From positions 19,563 through 56,694 of the forward strand of contig MHBF01000058.1 of NCBI GenBank assembly GCA_001803225.1: a DNA stretch of 37,132 nt, read 5' to 3'. Numbering within the stretch: the first letter of the stretch is position 1; the number at the start of each line of letters is the position of its first letter. This DNA is from Lentisphaerae bacterium GWF2_44_16. GTDB lineage: Bacteria; Verrucomicrobiota; Lentisphaeria; Victivallales; GWF2-45-14. Below, one piece after another: positions 29,581-37,132 of this stretch. Under the pieces are notes generated by a model. That model was not told the DNA's origin. It saw only the letters and a program-made list of their open reading frames with translations, and searched no databases. The position numbers and the translations under genes are program-made.

Positions 29581-30663
29581 ATGGAGACGTATAAGAATTA
29601 TCTGCCTAAATATATTCAGATTAAAGAGCTTATAAAGACCAGGATAAAGAGCGGCGTCTATAAGCACGGCCAGAAGCTTAAGCCCCGGACGGCACTGGCA
29701 AGGGAGTTCAATACTACTCTGGCGACCTGTTCAAAGGCGGTGGATGAGCTCCTTGACGAAAAGGAACTTGAAACCCAGATAGGTGTAGGGACTTTTATTG
29801 CCGGGAAGAATATAGAAAAGAAATTGCAGATATACGGCACAGTGAGGACGCTGAACAATCCGTTTTACGGGAAGTTTGCGGACAGTTTGAACAGAACTCT
29901 TATGGAAAAGAATTTTCTCCCGCCGAAAATAATAAGCACTCAGTTTGATCCCGCAAAAGAAGCAGAGACAGTCAATGCATTACTCAAAGAGAACAACTCC
30001 ATAATAGTCATGTGCGGTTTCCTTTCGGACGACACAAGACAGTTGATACTGGAGCATCCCGAGCGTTTTTATATTTTCGGTCATGCCCCTGAACTTGAGG
30101 GAAAAGCAAATCAGATTGTCTCAGATACCGAACAGGGCGCGTTTATTTCCGTCAGACATTTAATAGAAATGGGGCACAGGGATATTGCGATTATCAGCGG
30201 TTCTTCAAAAACCGACTTAAAGGCAATAGCGTACAAGCGTGCGTTGACCGGGGCCGGGATTAAAATAGAGGAAAAGTATATTGCCGGCATTGATGAAAGC
30301 GATAGATTGCCGATGGAAAAATTAAACGCGGAAGTAAACATTGTCCTTGAAAAATTTCTGAAATGCCGCAGAAGGCCGACCGCTGTTTTCTGCACAAGTG
30401 ACTTTTTTGCCATGAATTTTATTTCTGCCTGCCAGATGCGCGGATTGAAAATACCTGATGATTTTTCAGTCAGCGGCTATGACGGTGCGTTTGAAGGGCA
30501 TACCGGGGCATATCAGATTACGACCGCGGTACAGCCGCTGGATGAACTTTTCAAGGCCGTTTTAGAACATCTCACGTCAGAAAAACCGGAAGTTTTCCTG
30601 AGCCTTAAACTGTCTCCAATCCTGAGATATGGAAATACAGTAAAAAAATTAAAGAAGGGCTGA
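29581..30663 (+). CDS. GntR winged-helix / LacI-like sugar-responsive regulator
   Basis: The start is ATG 29581, five bases after AAGG, giving 360 residues; an in-frame GTG six bases earlier overlaps the ribosome site. The GntR domain (about 6-75) has [20 protein letters not shown] and [21 protein letters not shown]. The rest is a LacI/GalR-type periplasmic-binding-protein fold: [54 protein letters not shown] and [19 protein letters not shown], a near-canonical set. Such hybrids repress sugar operons until a sugar binds. It is the same architecture as the 1827-2807 regulator but clearly diverged. One base separates its stop from the pseudopilin ATG, mirroring the regulator-pseudopilin coupling at 21.6 kb. 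Confidence 0.93.
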   Translation: METYKNYLPKYIQIKELIKTRIKSGVYKHGQKLKPRTALAREFNTTLATCSKAVDELLDEKELETQIGVGTFIAGKNIEKKLQIYGTVRTLNNPFYGKFADSLNRTLMEKNFLPPKIISTQFDPAKEAETVNALLKENNSIIVMCGFLSDDTRQLILEHPERFYIFGHAPELEGKANQIVSDTEQGAFISVRHLIEMGHRDIAIISGSSKTDLKAIAYKRALTGAGIKIEEKYIAGIDESDRLPMEKLNAEVNIVLEKFLKCRRRPTAVFCTSDFFAMNFISACQMRGLKIPDDFSVSGYDGAFEGHTGAYQITTAVQPLDELFKAVLEHLTSEKPEVFLSLKLSPILRYGNTVKKLKKG

Positions 30664-30664
30664 A

Positions 30665-31333
30665 ATGATGAGACGGATATGGAAATTTACGATGATAGAG
30701 CTCCTCATTGTCATATCTATAATTATGATACTGGCCGCACTCCTGCTTCCGGCGCTGAGGAAAGCTAAGGAATATGGTCATGAAATAAGCTGCAAGTCCA
30801 ATCTGCGCCAGTTGCATCTTGCGTGGCTCAATTATGCGGATGACAACAATCAATTTGTACCGCTGTATTATGATTCTGATCTGGATGCCATATGGGTGAG
30901 TTTATTATTTTCGACAGGATATGTAAAACAGCCGGGCTATGGCAAGACAATAGAGAGATGTCAAAAAGGAGGCTTGCTTATCTGTCCATCATATGCGTAT
31001 GATACTTATGCGATCAGTGCGCATGTTCTGTATAAATTCCTAGTGTATACTTATGCCATGAATACCAGCACTGGAGGAGGAAATTGGAAGAGGCTCAAGG
31101 ATTCATCGCAAACTCTCCTCTTTTGCGATACCGGAGACCAGAGTGGACATTGTTATCGCGTGAATGCCTATTCTCTCACCGCAAAGAACGATCCCCCGAT
31201 ATTGTCCATCCGCCACAACGGTGGACTTAATATTGTATTTGCTGACGGGCATAGTAAAAATCATAAAGGCACTATGCCGCGTCCTCTGCCGAACGTAAGC
31301 AGTGAATGGCCGTGGTTTGACAATCAATTTTAA
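30665..31333 (+). CDS. Type II pseudopilin-like protein with H-X9-DG motif (copy B)
   Basis: This 222-residue protein begins with a short basic leader (MMRRIWK) and the prepilin motif [20 protein letters not shown], with Glu at +5 after the cleavage point. The residue before Phe is Lys instead of the usual Gly. After the hydrophobic helix come [25 protein letters not shown] (span about 35-59), several cysteines ([19 protein letters not shown]) and the C-terminal [15 protein letters not shown] (H-X9-DG). The protein is expected in the inner membrane or a periplasmic pseudopilus. It is encoded directly after the regulator (one-base gap) and 14 bases before the small secreted protein. It is a diverged counterpart of the 20894-21592 protein, and its tail has no PIPADSTFQGP segment. 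Confidence 0.9.
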   Translation: MMRRIWKFTMIELLIVISIIMILAALLLPALRKAKEYGHEISCKSNLRQLHLAWLNYADDNNQFVPLYYDSDLDAIWVSLLFSTGYVKQPGYGKTIERCQKGGLLICPSYAYDTYAISAHVLYKFLVYTYAMNTSTGGGNWKRLKDSSQTLLFCDTGDQSGHCYRVNAYSLTAKNDPPILSIRHNGGLNIVFADGHSKNHKGTMPRPLPNVSSEWPWFDNQF

Positions 31334-31347
31334 AAAGGGAAAGAAAG

Positions 31348-32151
31348 ATGCGGGGAAATTTATATAAAAGTATTTTTTTGCTTTGTATTTTAATGCTTGC
31401 CTTAAATCTCCGGGGAGATGAAAAGGGAACAGTGCGGAATATAGATTTAATTACGGGCAATATTAATTACCGCATCGCGCTTGGAATTTTTAATAAGGAC
31501 GGGAAAGAATATATTTCAGGCATAGGTCTTTTGGGGAGTTCTGACGGTAGAACATATTCCAAACGAGGCTGGAGTGCTCAAGGTTTTATACAGCTTAAAA
31601 TGAATGGCGAAAACCTATTTAAATATCCCGTTGAAATCAAAAGCGACGTGAAAACGTGTGAAATGAATTTTAATACACCTGAAGGAAAAAGTTCAATTAC
31701 ATTCAGAACAGAGGAACAGGGCAACAGGCTTCTAACGACGATACATATGCCGGGGAAGGGAAAACTTGAAACCACATTAATTGCATACCCCGGAGAGTTT
31801 AACAAACAGAACCTGTCTTTGAATCAACGTCATGTTGCGACTGCGATGAGGGATTTAGCTTTTCCTTCTGAAGAAAAAATCGGTAAAGAGGAAGCGTGGA
31901 TTTATTTCTATGATGGGAAAAACAATCCCCAGGGAAATCCTTACAAAAGCACCTGCGCTGTCCTTTATAACCCGAACGAAACTGAACAGGTCGGAGTTAA
32001 GGGTGAGAATTATGCCGTACGCACAACGCTGGTTCATAAAGAAGGTCTGAAAGAAGTCCATTACATTTTTTGGGAATTTCCGGGAAGGGATCATTTCAAA
32101 GCCTTGGAATACATGAAAAATCTCAAAATAGAATACATGAAATCTTTATAA
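31348..32151 (+). CDS. Secreted protein of the FWEFPG family (unrecognised function), copy B
   Basis: The 267-residue protein has a signal peptide (YKSIFLLCILMLALNLRGDE, cleavage near residue 23). No known family is recognised. The C-terminal part contains YPGEFNKQ, EAWIYFYDGKNN, KSTCAVLYNPNETEQVGV and VHYIFWEFPGRDHFKALEYMK. These align in order with the same blocks in the 15386-16348 protein, so the two are homologues with low overall identity. The N-terminal half (NYRIALGIFNKDGKEYISGIG and further strands) looks like a beta-sandwich. It lies 14 bases after the pseudopilin and 29 bases before the giant GH42-like gene. Consistent partnership with that giant suggests a complex or shared substrate. 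GGGAAAG precedes the ATG. Confidence 0.72.
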   Translation: MRGNLYKSIFLLCILMLALNLRGDEKGTVRNIDLITGNINYRIALGIFNKDGKEYISGIGLLGSSDGRTYSKRGWSAQGFIQLKMNGENLFKYPVEIKSDVKTCEMNFNTPEGKSSITFRTEEQGNRLLTTIHMPGKGKLETTLIAYPGEFNKQNLSLNQRHVATAMRDLAFPSEEKIGKEEAWIYFYDGKNNPQGNPYKSTCAVLYNPNETEQVGVKGENYAVRTTLVHKEGLKEVHYIFWEFPGRDHFKALEYMKNLKIEYMKSL

Positions 32152-32180
32152 TTAAAATAAAAATGAAGGAAGAAAAGTCT

Positions 32181-35100
32181 ATGAAACACATGACCTCTCT
32201 TTTTGCCGTGATGTTTTTACTCCTCCCATTTCAGCAGTTGAAATCCGATGAAGTCGTTTGTGAAAAGAAAGACGCAGGAGACGGAAAAACTGAAATAATT
32301 TTTTCAAATAAATTTTTCAAGGGCATAGTGGACCCTCAGAGAGGGGGAACAATAAAATCCTTTAAATACCATGGCAGAGAACTTACGTCAGAGAGTGGTA
32401 TTTTGCATGACCTGATGTATGACCAGAGTATGAGTAATAGCGATTATCATTTGAACGCGTATATGTTCGAGATACAGAAGAAAGATGATGTATGCACCTT
32501 GCATCTCTGGAGGCGCGGCGAAAAGGGTGATTACAGATTTCTTGAAATACACAAGTATATAAATATATATAAAGATCGCAGCGGGCTTTTCGTCAAATAT
32601 GATTTCAAAGTGTTACCCGAAGCGTGTACAACCATAATGATAAGCCCGTGGTTTCATAATTTTGCCGGTACAGAAGGAAAAAATGATTACTATGTGCCGT
32701 CAGAAGAGGGAATAAAGAAGTTTGTTTATGATCCTGAGAAACCTGGCAAGGATGTTTGGATAGACAATCCTGCAAGAGGCTGGAGTGGGGTAGTTGGAAA
32801 AGACAGGACGGGAATAGTTTTCACTCCCGAATATAAACGGATATTGGCATTTTATAACTGGTTTGGCTATACCGGTGGGACTCTGGAATGGCGTTTTGTT
32901 CCGGTGAATATCAATTACGGGGCTTCTTTTTCCACATCGTTCAGTATACAGCCATTTCAGGGACTCGATGAAATCAATGGGGCGGGCGAGGGGGTAGCTG
33001 GGGCTGTTTCTTTTCCTGAAAAAGGCAAGGCGAAAATAACGCTTATCGCGTCAGAGAAAAAGACTGTAAGCGTCGAAATGGAATGCATTCAGTCCGGTGA
33101 AAAAGACGTCTTGAAACTCCCCGGGGGAAAAACAGTGGCACTCAGTCCTGACATTCCTACGGATATTGAAATCCCGTTGACTGAAACGAAAAAGGAAACG
33201 GTGCTAAGGATTGTTATCAAAGATATGAACGGGAAATTCCTTGCAGACTTGCTAAAGCCTCTGGGCGGAGCTGGAAATGTGAAATTCAGTTTTCTTCCTT
33301 TGGAAAAACGCATGAAGCCGGAGGGAGAGGATTTTGAATGGAAATTCAAGCCGAGTTTTGATGTCGCGACCCCGCATCTCAAATTTGTCAGACCGTATGC
33401 GGGCGGCAAAATCAAGGCGTTTTTCATGCTTTCTGTAAACAATGTCAGAGACATACTGGAACTCAATCAGCGCGTCGATGTTATTCCGCAGTATTACCCT
33501 ATCGTAACAGGCCCTGAAATTTCACCTTTCTGGGTGCGTGAAAATGACGCAAAGAATATTCCCCAAGGCCGCAAAGCGCGTATCATATATGAAAAGAGCA
33601 GGAAAGAGCTTGCCCCGGCGATAAAAAACGCCGATACCGGGGTCTTTCTGCTGGATGATCAATACACCGCCAAATATCCCGCCAGGGAGTGCGCCTGGAC
33701 AATGCTTCCTGAAGATGCGAGAAAAACGCTTGTGGAGAGAATTAAAAACGGTTGTGGTCTGATTTATGTCAATCCGTCAAAACTTGATGGCGAAATGAAG
33801 GCTGCTTTTGAGAGCGCATCCGAAAAGGAAGCGGAAAAAGAGATTGCAGCTTTTATCCCTTTCAAACTCTTTTCCAAATTCGTTCCGTCACAGATAAAAG
33901 CTGTAAAAATGGGAAAGGGAAGAATAGTCTTCTTCAAATACAGGGCGCAGGGGCTGATACCGTATCAGAAATATTTCGCGATGGATTTTGCGTATGAAGA
34001 ACTTTTATATTCCATGCTGGGCAAGGCCCTGCTATGGGCGGACGGAAAGGACGTTCCTCTTACTGTCACGGCATCCGGTGAAAATGATGGGAACCTTGAT
34101 ATCTCATTTTCCGGCAAAGCCGCCGCTTCTCTCGCGGAAGCGAAAATAACCGTATGGAATGGAAGGCGCAATATTGAGGATGAAAAAACAATAAAAATAA
34201 ATGGCGGAAACCTGAAAGTCGATTTCAGAGATAAATTATCTGATGGATTGCATTTTGCCAACATAATGTTTTTGAATAATAGAGGCGAAACAGTAAACTG
34301 GCAGATAATACCGTTCAGAATAAATTCAGGTGTCAGGATATCGGATATTAGACTTAGTGACGATGTTCTGAAAAAAGGAAAAACGGCAAAACTGTTTTTG
34401 GAACTTGATGCCGCAAAAGAGGAAAAAGTCAACTTGGATATCAGATGTGAAGATGTATTCGGAAGGCTGATATTATCTTCCTCAAAGGAAATCGGCTTGA
34501 AGAAAGGCAAGCAGAACATTTCCTCGGAATTCAGGATTGATAATCCCATTTCGATATTGAACAGCTTGACTGTAAGTATCATTGCTGAAGACAAAATATT
34601 TGACAAAAAGAAACTGGATATAACGATATCCGACGCCCTTGATAAAAAACATTATCGCATACTGGTATGGGGAAATTACGGCGGATATCCTGATCAGTTT
34701 TACAGTTATGTAATGGATGCTTTGAGGGAAATTGGATTTGACACTCTGACAGAGGGAACGGTATGGGATGTGCAAAATCATTGCTATTATCCTGCCAGGT
34801 CCGGCTTGAGGCTTGCCCATACCAATCTGAACAGAGTGGTTATTTCAGATACAAAGCCGATAAATATGTACCAGAAAACTTTTAACAAGGATTTTCTTAA
34901 GAGAAATCCATGTCTTGACGATCCGGCCTACATGGAGAAAGTAAAAAACAAATTGCGCGATACGGCTTTGACGACTTTGAAATACCATCCCGAAGTCTAT
35001 ATGCTCGGAGATGAAATGTCATTGACGACAGAAGGGGGCGAAACTCCTTTTGACGTGTGTTATTCGGAGCATACTATGGCGGCCTTTCAGAACTGGCTGA

Positions 35101-36917
35101 AAGTGAAATACGGTACCCTTGAAAAACTTAACTCAAGGTGGAAAAGTTCTTTCACTTCCTGGGATAAAGTTCTCCCGCTTACGTTGGAGGACGCGCTCAG
35201 GGAAAAGAAATTTGCTTCATGGCTCGAGCACAGGAGTTTCATGGATACTATTTACGCTAAATGGTTCGCTTATAGCGGTTCCTGTATCAGGGAGATAAAT
35301 CCCTCGGCGCTTGTCGGAGAAAGCGGAATACAGCCGAAAATTTCAGCTTATGGCGGATATGATTGGAGCAAGAGGATGCCTTTTGAAAACACTGCGTGTT
35401 TTTACGGGTACGGAGATATGCCCATTTCGTTTGCTGACAGACATAAGAAAGTCCTGGGCAGATGGGTACTCGGATATTTGCGCAAAGAGGCTCTGCAGCA
35501 ATATGAGGCATGGAGATGCCTTTTTCATGGACAGAACATGACGGCGGGCTGGTACGCGGGATTGTTTGTACAGCCTGACCTGACTCTCAGTTCATACGGA
35601 AAAGCTATAAAATCGCTTATCGGTGAATTTTCAAAGGGCATAGGGGAGGCTTTGAGCAAAGCCGAATATATATACTCGCCCATAGCAATTTTGTATTCAC
35701 AGGAATCATGTCAGATGGCCTTCCTCCTGAAATACAGTTCGCCGTTGGATTACTACAAGGAATTCAGGGATAATCTTGACGCATGGAATCAGAATTTGAG
35801 AGATATCGGCTATACGCCCAGATTTGTTTCAGCGTTACAGATAAATGAAGGCGTTCTGCAAGGAGAAAAATACAAAGCCCTGATACTCCCATGCACATTG
35901 GTGATGGATGAAAAAACGGCGGCTTCAATAGGAGAATTTGTAAAAGGCGGCGGTTTAGTTATTGCTGATGCACAGACTGGGGTTTATGATGAATACGGGG
36001 AAAAGAGAAAAGAAGGCGTTCTTGATAAATTGTTCCATATAAAGAGAGCAGAAGATTTAATGCTCCTTGCATCTGGAGCGAAATACGCGATTGGAGATGG
36101 ACAGTTGAATGTCGGAATTCAGGAAAAAGGGATAGCTTTGGGAGACGGGAAAAGCCTCGCCTCTGCCAGCTGTAATATATTGGAATTTGGCGGAATGAAA
36201 ATAGGTAGCAAAGATGCTGTTTCGCAAGCTGATATATTTGAATGCAGAGAAGGTAAAGGAACGATAATATATCTTGGCGCCATCCGTTGGAATTTCTTTT
36301 ACAAGAGCGGAAATTTTCTGAGAGATATTCTTCTTTCGCACGGCATAGCGCCTGAGCTTGTTTTGACTGATGCCAAAGACCCTCTGTTCAAGACGGAGGT
36401 CGGGCATTTTCAAGATGGCGATATTAATTATTTCGGTGTCATGCCCATTGAGGAAAACAGTAAAATAGCGAATGCGTCGATACGGGATTTACTGAAAGTC
36501 AGTAAAGATGTCAATATAAAATTTCCATCAAGTGGGGAAATATATGAGATAAGAAACCATAAGTCATTCGGGAAAACCGATAAAATAACAGACAGGCTTT
36601 CACCGGGAATAGCCAAACTTTATGCTTTTCTGCCGGCAAAACCGGAATGGAATGTAAAGGCTGACAGCAAAGCAAAAGTTGGACAGGCATGGAATTTCAG
36701 CGTATCATCCAATATTGCCGGACTGCCGGTTTTTATCACTATCCAAAATCCTGATAAGCAGCCTGTGGATTATCTGCGGAAATGTGTTTTCACAGACAAA
36801 GGAAACTGCAAAGGTATTATACCTTTCGCCCTGAATGACAAAAAAGGTATCTGGAGAATCACGTTTCAGGATATAGTAAAAGGGGAAACGAAAGAAGTCG
36901 AATTGGATCTTGAATAA
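32181..36917 (+). CDS. Giant secreted GH42-like protein with extra N-terminal domain (module copy B)
   Basis: The ATG at 32181 is preferred because AAGGAAG precedes it and a signal peptide follows (MKHMTSLFAVMFLLLPFQQL, cleavage near residue 22), giving 1578 residues. Residues about 25-380 are a beta-rich domain with mutarotase-like features (FFKGIVDPQRGGTIKSFKYHGREL, span about 45-68) absent from copy A. A Rossmann/GATase-like region follows at about 410-620 (NGCGLIYVNP, MGKGRIVFFKY), then beta-sandwiches (about 625-815). A TIM barrel from about 825 (YRILVWGNYGGYPDQF) carries MLGDEM (Glu945) and NWLKVKYGTLEKLNSRW. The trimerisation-type domain is at about 1230-1265 (ALILPCTLVMDEKTAASIGEFV). 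No Glu stands at the expected GH42 nucleophile position (about 1085-1105). Glu1047 (ALVGESG) corresponds to Glu671 of copy A. No lipobox is visible, so it is probably periplasmic or secreted. Confidence 0.82.
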   Translation: MKHMTSLFAVMFLLLPFQQLKSDEVVCEKKDAGDGKTEIIFSNKFFKGIVDPQRGGTIKSFKYHGRELTSESGILHDLMYDQSMSNSDYHLNAYMFEIQKKDDVCTLHLWRRGEKGDYRFLEIHKYINIYKDRSGLFVKYDFKVLPEACTTIMISPWFHNFAGTEGKNDYYVPSEEGIKKFVYDPEKPGKDVWIDNPARGWSGVVGKDRTGIVFTPEYKRILAFYNWFGYTGGTLEWRFVPVNINYGASFSTSFSIQPFQGLDEINGAGEGVAGAVSFPEKGKAKITLIASEKKTVSVEMECIQSGEKDVLKLPGGKTVALSPDIPTDIEIPLTETKKETVLRIVIKDMNGKFLADLLKPLGGAGNVKFSFLPLEKRMKPEGEDFEWKFKPSFDVATPHLKFVRPYAGGKIKAFFMLSVNNVRDILELNQRVDVIPQYYPIVTGPEISPFWVRENDAKNIPQGRKARIIYEKSRKELAPAIKNADTGVFLLDDQYTAKYPARECAWTMLPEDARKTLVERIKNGCGLIYVNPSKLDGEMKAAFESASEKEAEKEIAAFIPFKLFSKFVPSQIKAVKMGKGRIVFFKYRAQGLIPYQKYFAMDFAYEELLYSMLGKALLWADGKDVPLTVTASGENDGNLDISFSGKAAASLAEAKITVWNGRRNIEDEKTIKINGGNLKVDFRDKLSDGLHFANIMFLNNRGETVNWQIIPFRINSGVRISDIRLSDDVLKKGKTAKLFLELDAAKEEKVNLDIRCEDVFGRLILSSSKEIGLKKGKQNISSEFRIDNPISILNSLTVSIIAEDKIFDKKKLDITISDALDKKHYRILVWGNYGGYPDQFYSYVMDALREIGFDTLTEGTVWDVQNHCYYPARSGLRLAHTNLNRVVISDTKPINMYQKTFNKDFLKRNPCLDDPAYMEKVKNKLRDTALTTLKYHPEVYMLGDEMSLTTEGGETPFDVCYSEHTMAAFQNWLKVKYGTLEKLNSRWKSSFTSWDKVLPLTLEDALREKKFASWLEHRSFMDTIYAKWFAYSGSCIREINPSALVGESGIQPKISAYGGYDWSKRMPFENTACFYGYGDMPISFADRHKKVLGRWVLGYLRKEALQQYEAWRCLFHGQNMTAGWYAGLFVQPDLTLSSYGKAIKSLIGEFSKGIGEALSKAEYIYSPIAILYSQESCQMAFLLKYSSPLDYYKEFRDNLDAWNQNLRDIGYTPRFVSALQINEGVLQGEKYKALILPCTLVMDEKTAASIGEFVKGGGLVIADAQTGVYDEYGEKRKEGVLDKLFHIKRAEDLMLLASGAKYAIGDGQLNVGIQEKGIALGDGKSLASASCNILEFGGMKIGSKDAVSQADIFECREGKGTIIYLGAIRWNFFYKSGNFLRDILLSHGIAPELVLTDAKDPLFKTEVGHFQDGDINYFGVMPIEENSKIANASIRDLLKVSKDVNIKFPSSGEIYEIRNHKSFGKTDKITDRLSPGIAKLYAFLPAKPEWNVKADSKAKVGQAWNFSVSSNIAGLPVFITIQNPDKQPVDYLRKCVFTDKGNCKGIIPFALNDKKGIWRITFQDIVKGETKEVELDLE

Positions 36918-36940
36918 GCGATTATGGGAAATAGTTATAA

Positions 36941-37132
36941 ATGAGCAGTAAAAAGTTTTATTTTTCGCCATCGGAATATCATCGTTATCTGATGGATAAT
37001 ACCGAACGGAAACTGAAATATGACGGGGGCGATGTAGGAAAATGGCAGGGGAAGCTTCGCAGAAGAATTAAAAAGTTAATCGGAGATATGCCGGGAAAAA
37101 GAATTCCGCTTAACGTGAGAAGCGTTTGGAAA
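36941..37132 (+). CDS. Alpha/beta-hydrolase (acetylxylan-esterase-like), N-terminal fragment
   Basis: An open frame from ATG 36941 runs to the window end (64 residues). The pattern KWQGKLRRRIKKLIGDMPGKR followed by IPLNVRS matches the region before the catalytic domain of AXE1/dienelactone-hydrolase-like esterases of this bacterial group, where W-x-x-x-L-R--I--L-G--P--R-PLN is common. The catalytic GHSMGG-type motif would lie beyond the window. It starts 23 bases after the giant GH42-like gene and is probably the next gene of that operon. A deacetylating esterase would fit a glycan-degrading cassette, but that role is inferred from position and a short match. Confidence 0.55.
   Translation, partial: MSSKKFYFSPSEYHRYLMDNTERKLKYDGGDVGKWQGKLRRRIKKLIGDMPGKRIPLNVRSVWK

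Noticed and set aside
33965..34606. 213-codon minus-strand frame inside the second giant gene
   Set aside because: Low-complexity Ser/Phe-rich shadow, without start signals.
1..37132. tRNA, rRNA, CRISPR array, toxin-antitoxin or phage genes
   Set aside because: None could be supported on reading the whole window.

Overview
The window most likely comes from a heterotrophic bacterium of the PVC group, with Lentisphaerota (Victivallales-like) the best guess. The support is indirect. There are two type II pseudopilin-like proteins with the H-X9-DG C-terminal motif, and many small sugar loci, each with its own GntR, AraC or TetR-type regulator. Gfo/Idh oxidoreductases, TIM-barrel sugar isomerases, a BNR sialidase-like protein and very large GH42-like secreted proteins are also present. 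Shine-Dalgarno sites (AGGAGG) are clear and five promoters match the sigma70 consensus exactly. No 16S or other phylogenetic marker is present, so this placement is inference.

Layout. 1-5.7 kb: a truncated SET-domain gene, a decayed Gfo/Idh gene, an intact Gfo/Idh oxidoreductase with a GntR/PBP1 regulator, and an AraC regulator divergent from a xylose-isomerase-like gene and a second TIM-barrel isomerase. 5.8-11.9 kb: a housekeeping block with DNA polymerase III delta-prime and thymidylate kinase on the minus strand, then AICAR formyltransferase (without the cyclohydrolase domain), RecD2 helicase and a GSCFA-family protein on the plus strand. 12-25.2 kb: a ceramidase-fold protein with its own promoter, preceded by a ten-gene minus-strand operon running from 25.1 kb down to 13.5 kb. 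That operon encodes a 2-hydroxyacid dehydrogenase, an HpcH/HpaI aldolase, a URO-D family protein, a FadR-type regulator, a pseudopilin, a 1164-residue GH42-like lipoprotein, a CBM9-like protein, a small secreted protein, a sialidase-like protein and a TIM-barrel isomerase. 25.3-29.4 kb: a MacAB/YknXYZ-type ABC export operon behind a TetR/CecR-like autoregulator. 29.5-37.1 kb: a plus-strand operon with a GntR/PBP1 regulator, a pseudopilin, a small secreted protein, a 1578-residue GH42-like protein and the start of an alpha/beta-hydrolase (esterase) gene.

The main observation is that the 13-25 kb and 29-37 kb operons are two diverged versions of one module. Each has a GntR-superfamily regulator joined directly to a pseudopilin gene, followed by a small secreted protein with a shared C-terminal FWEFPG block and a giant secreted GH42-like protein. 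In the giants, a glutamine-amidotransferase-like domain, beta-sandwiches, a TIM barrel with a conserved Gly-Asp-Glu and a trimerisation-type domain occur in the same order. The regulator family, the accessory enzymes and an N-terminal domain differ between the two. A plausible reading is a substrate-specific surface glycan-degradation cassette with its own pseudopilin and sensor. The giants may not use standard GH42 chemistry, because no Glu is visible where the nucleophile is expected.

Most transcription units have an operator-like palindrome or tandem repeat overlapping the -10 box, so the regulons in this window can be read largely from sequence. No tRNA, rRNA, CRISPR array, transposase or phage gene was seen.
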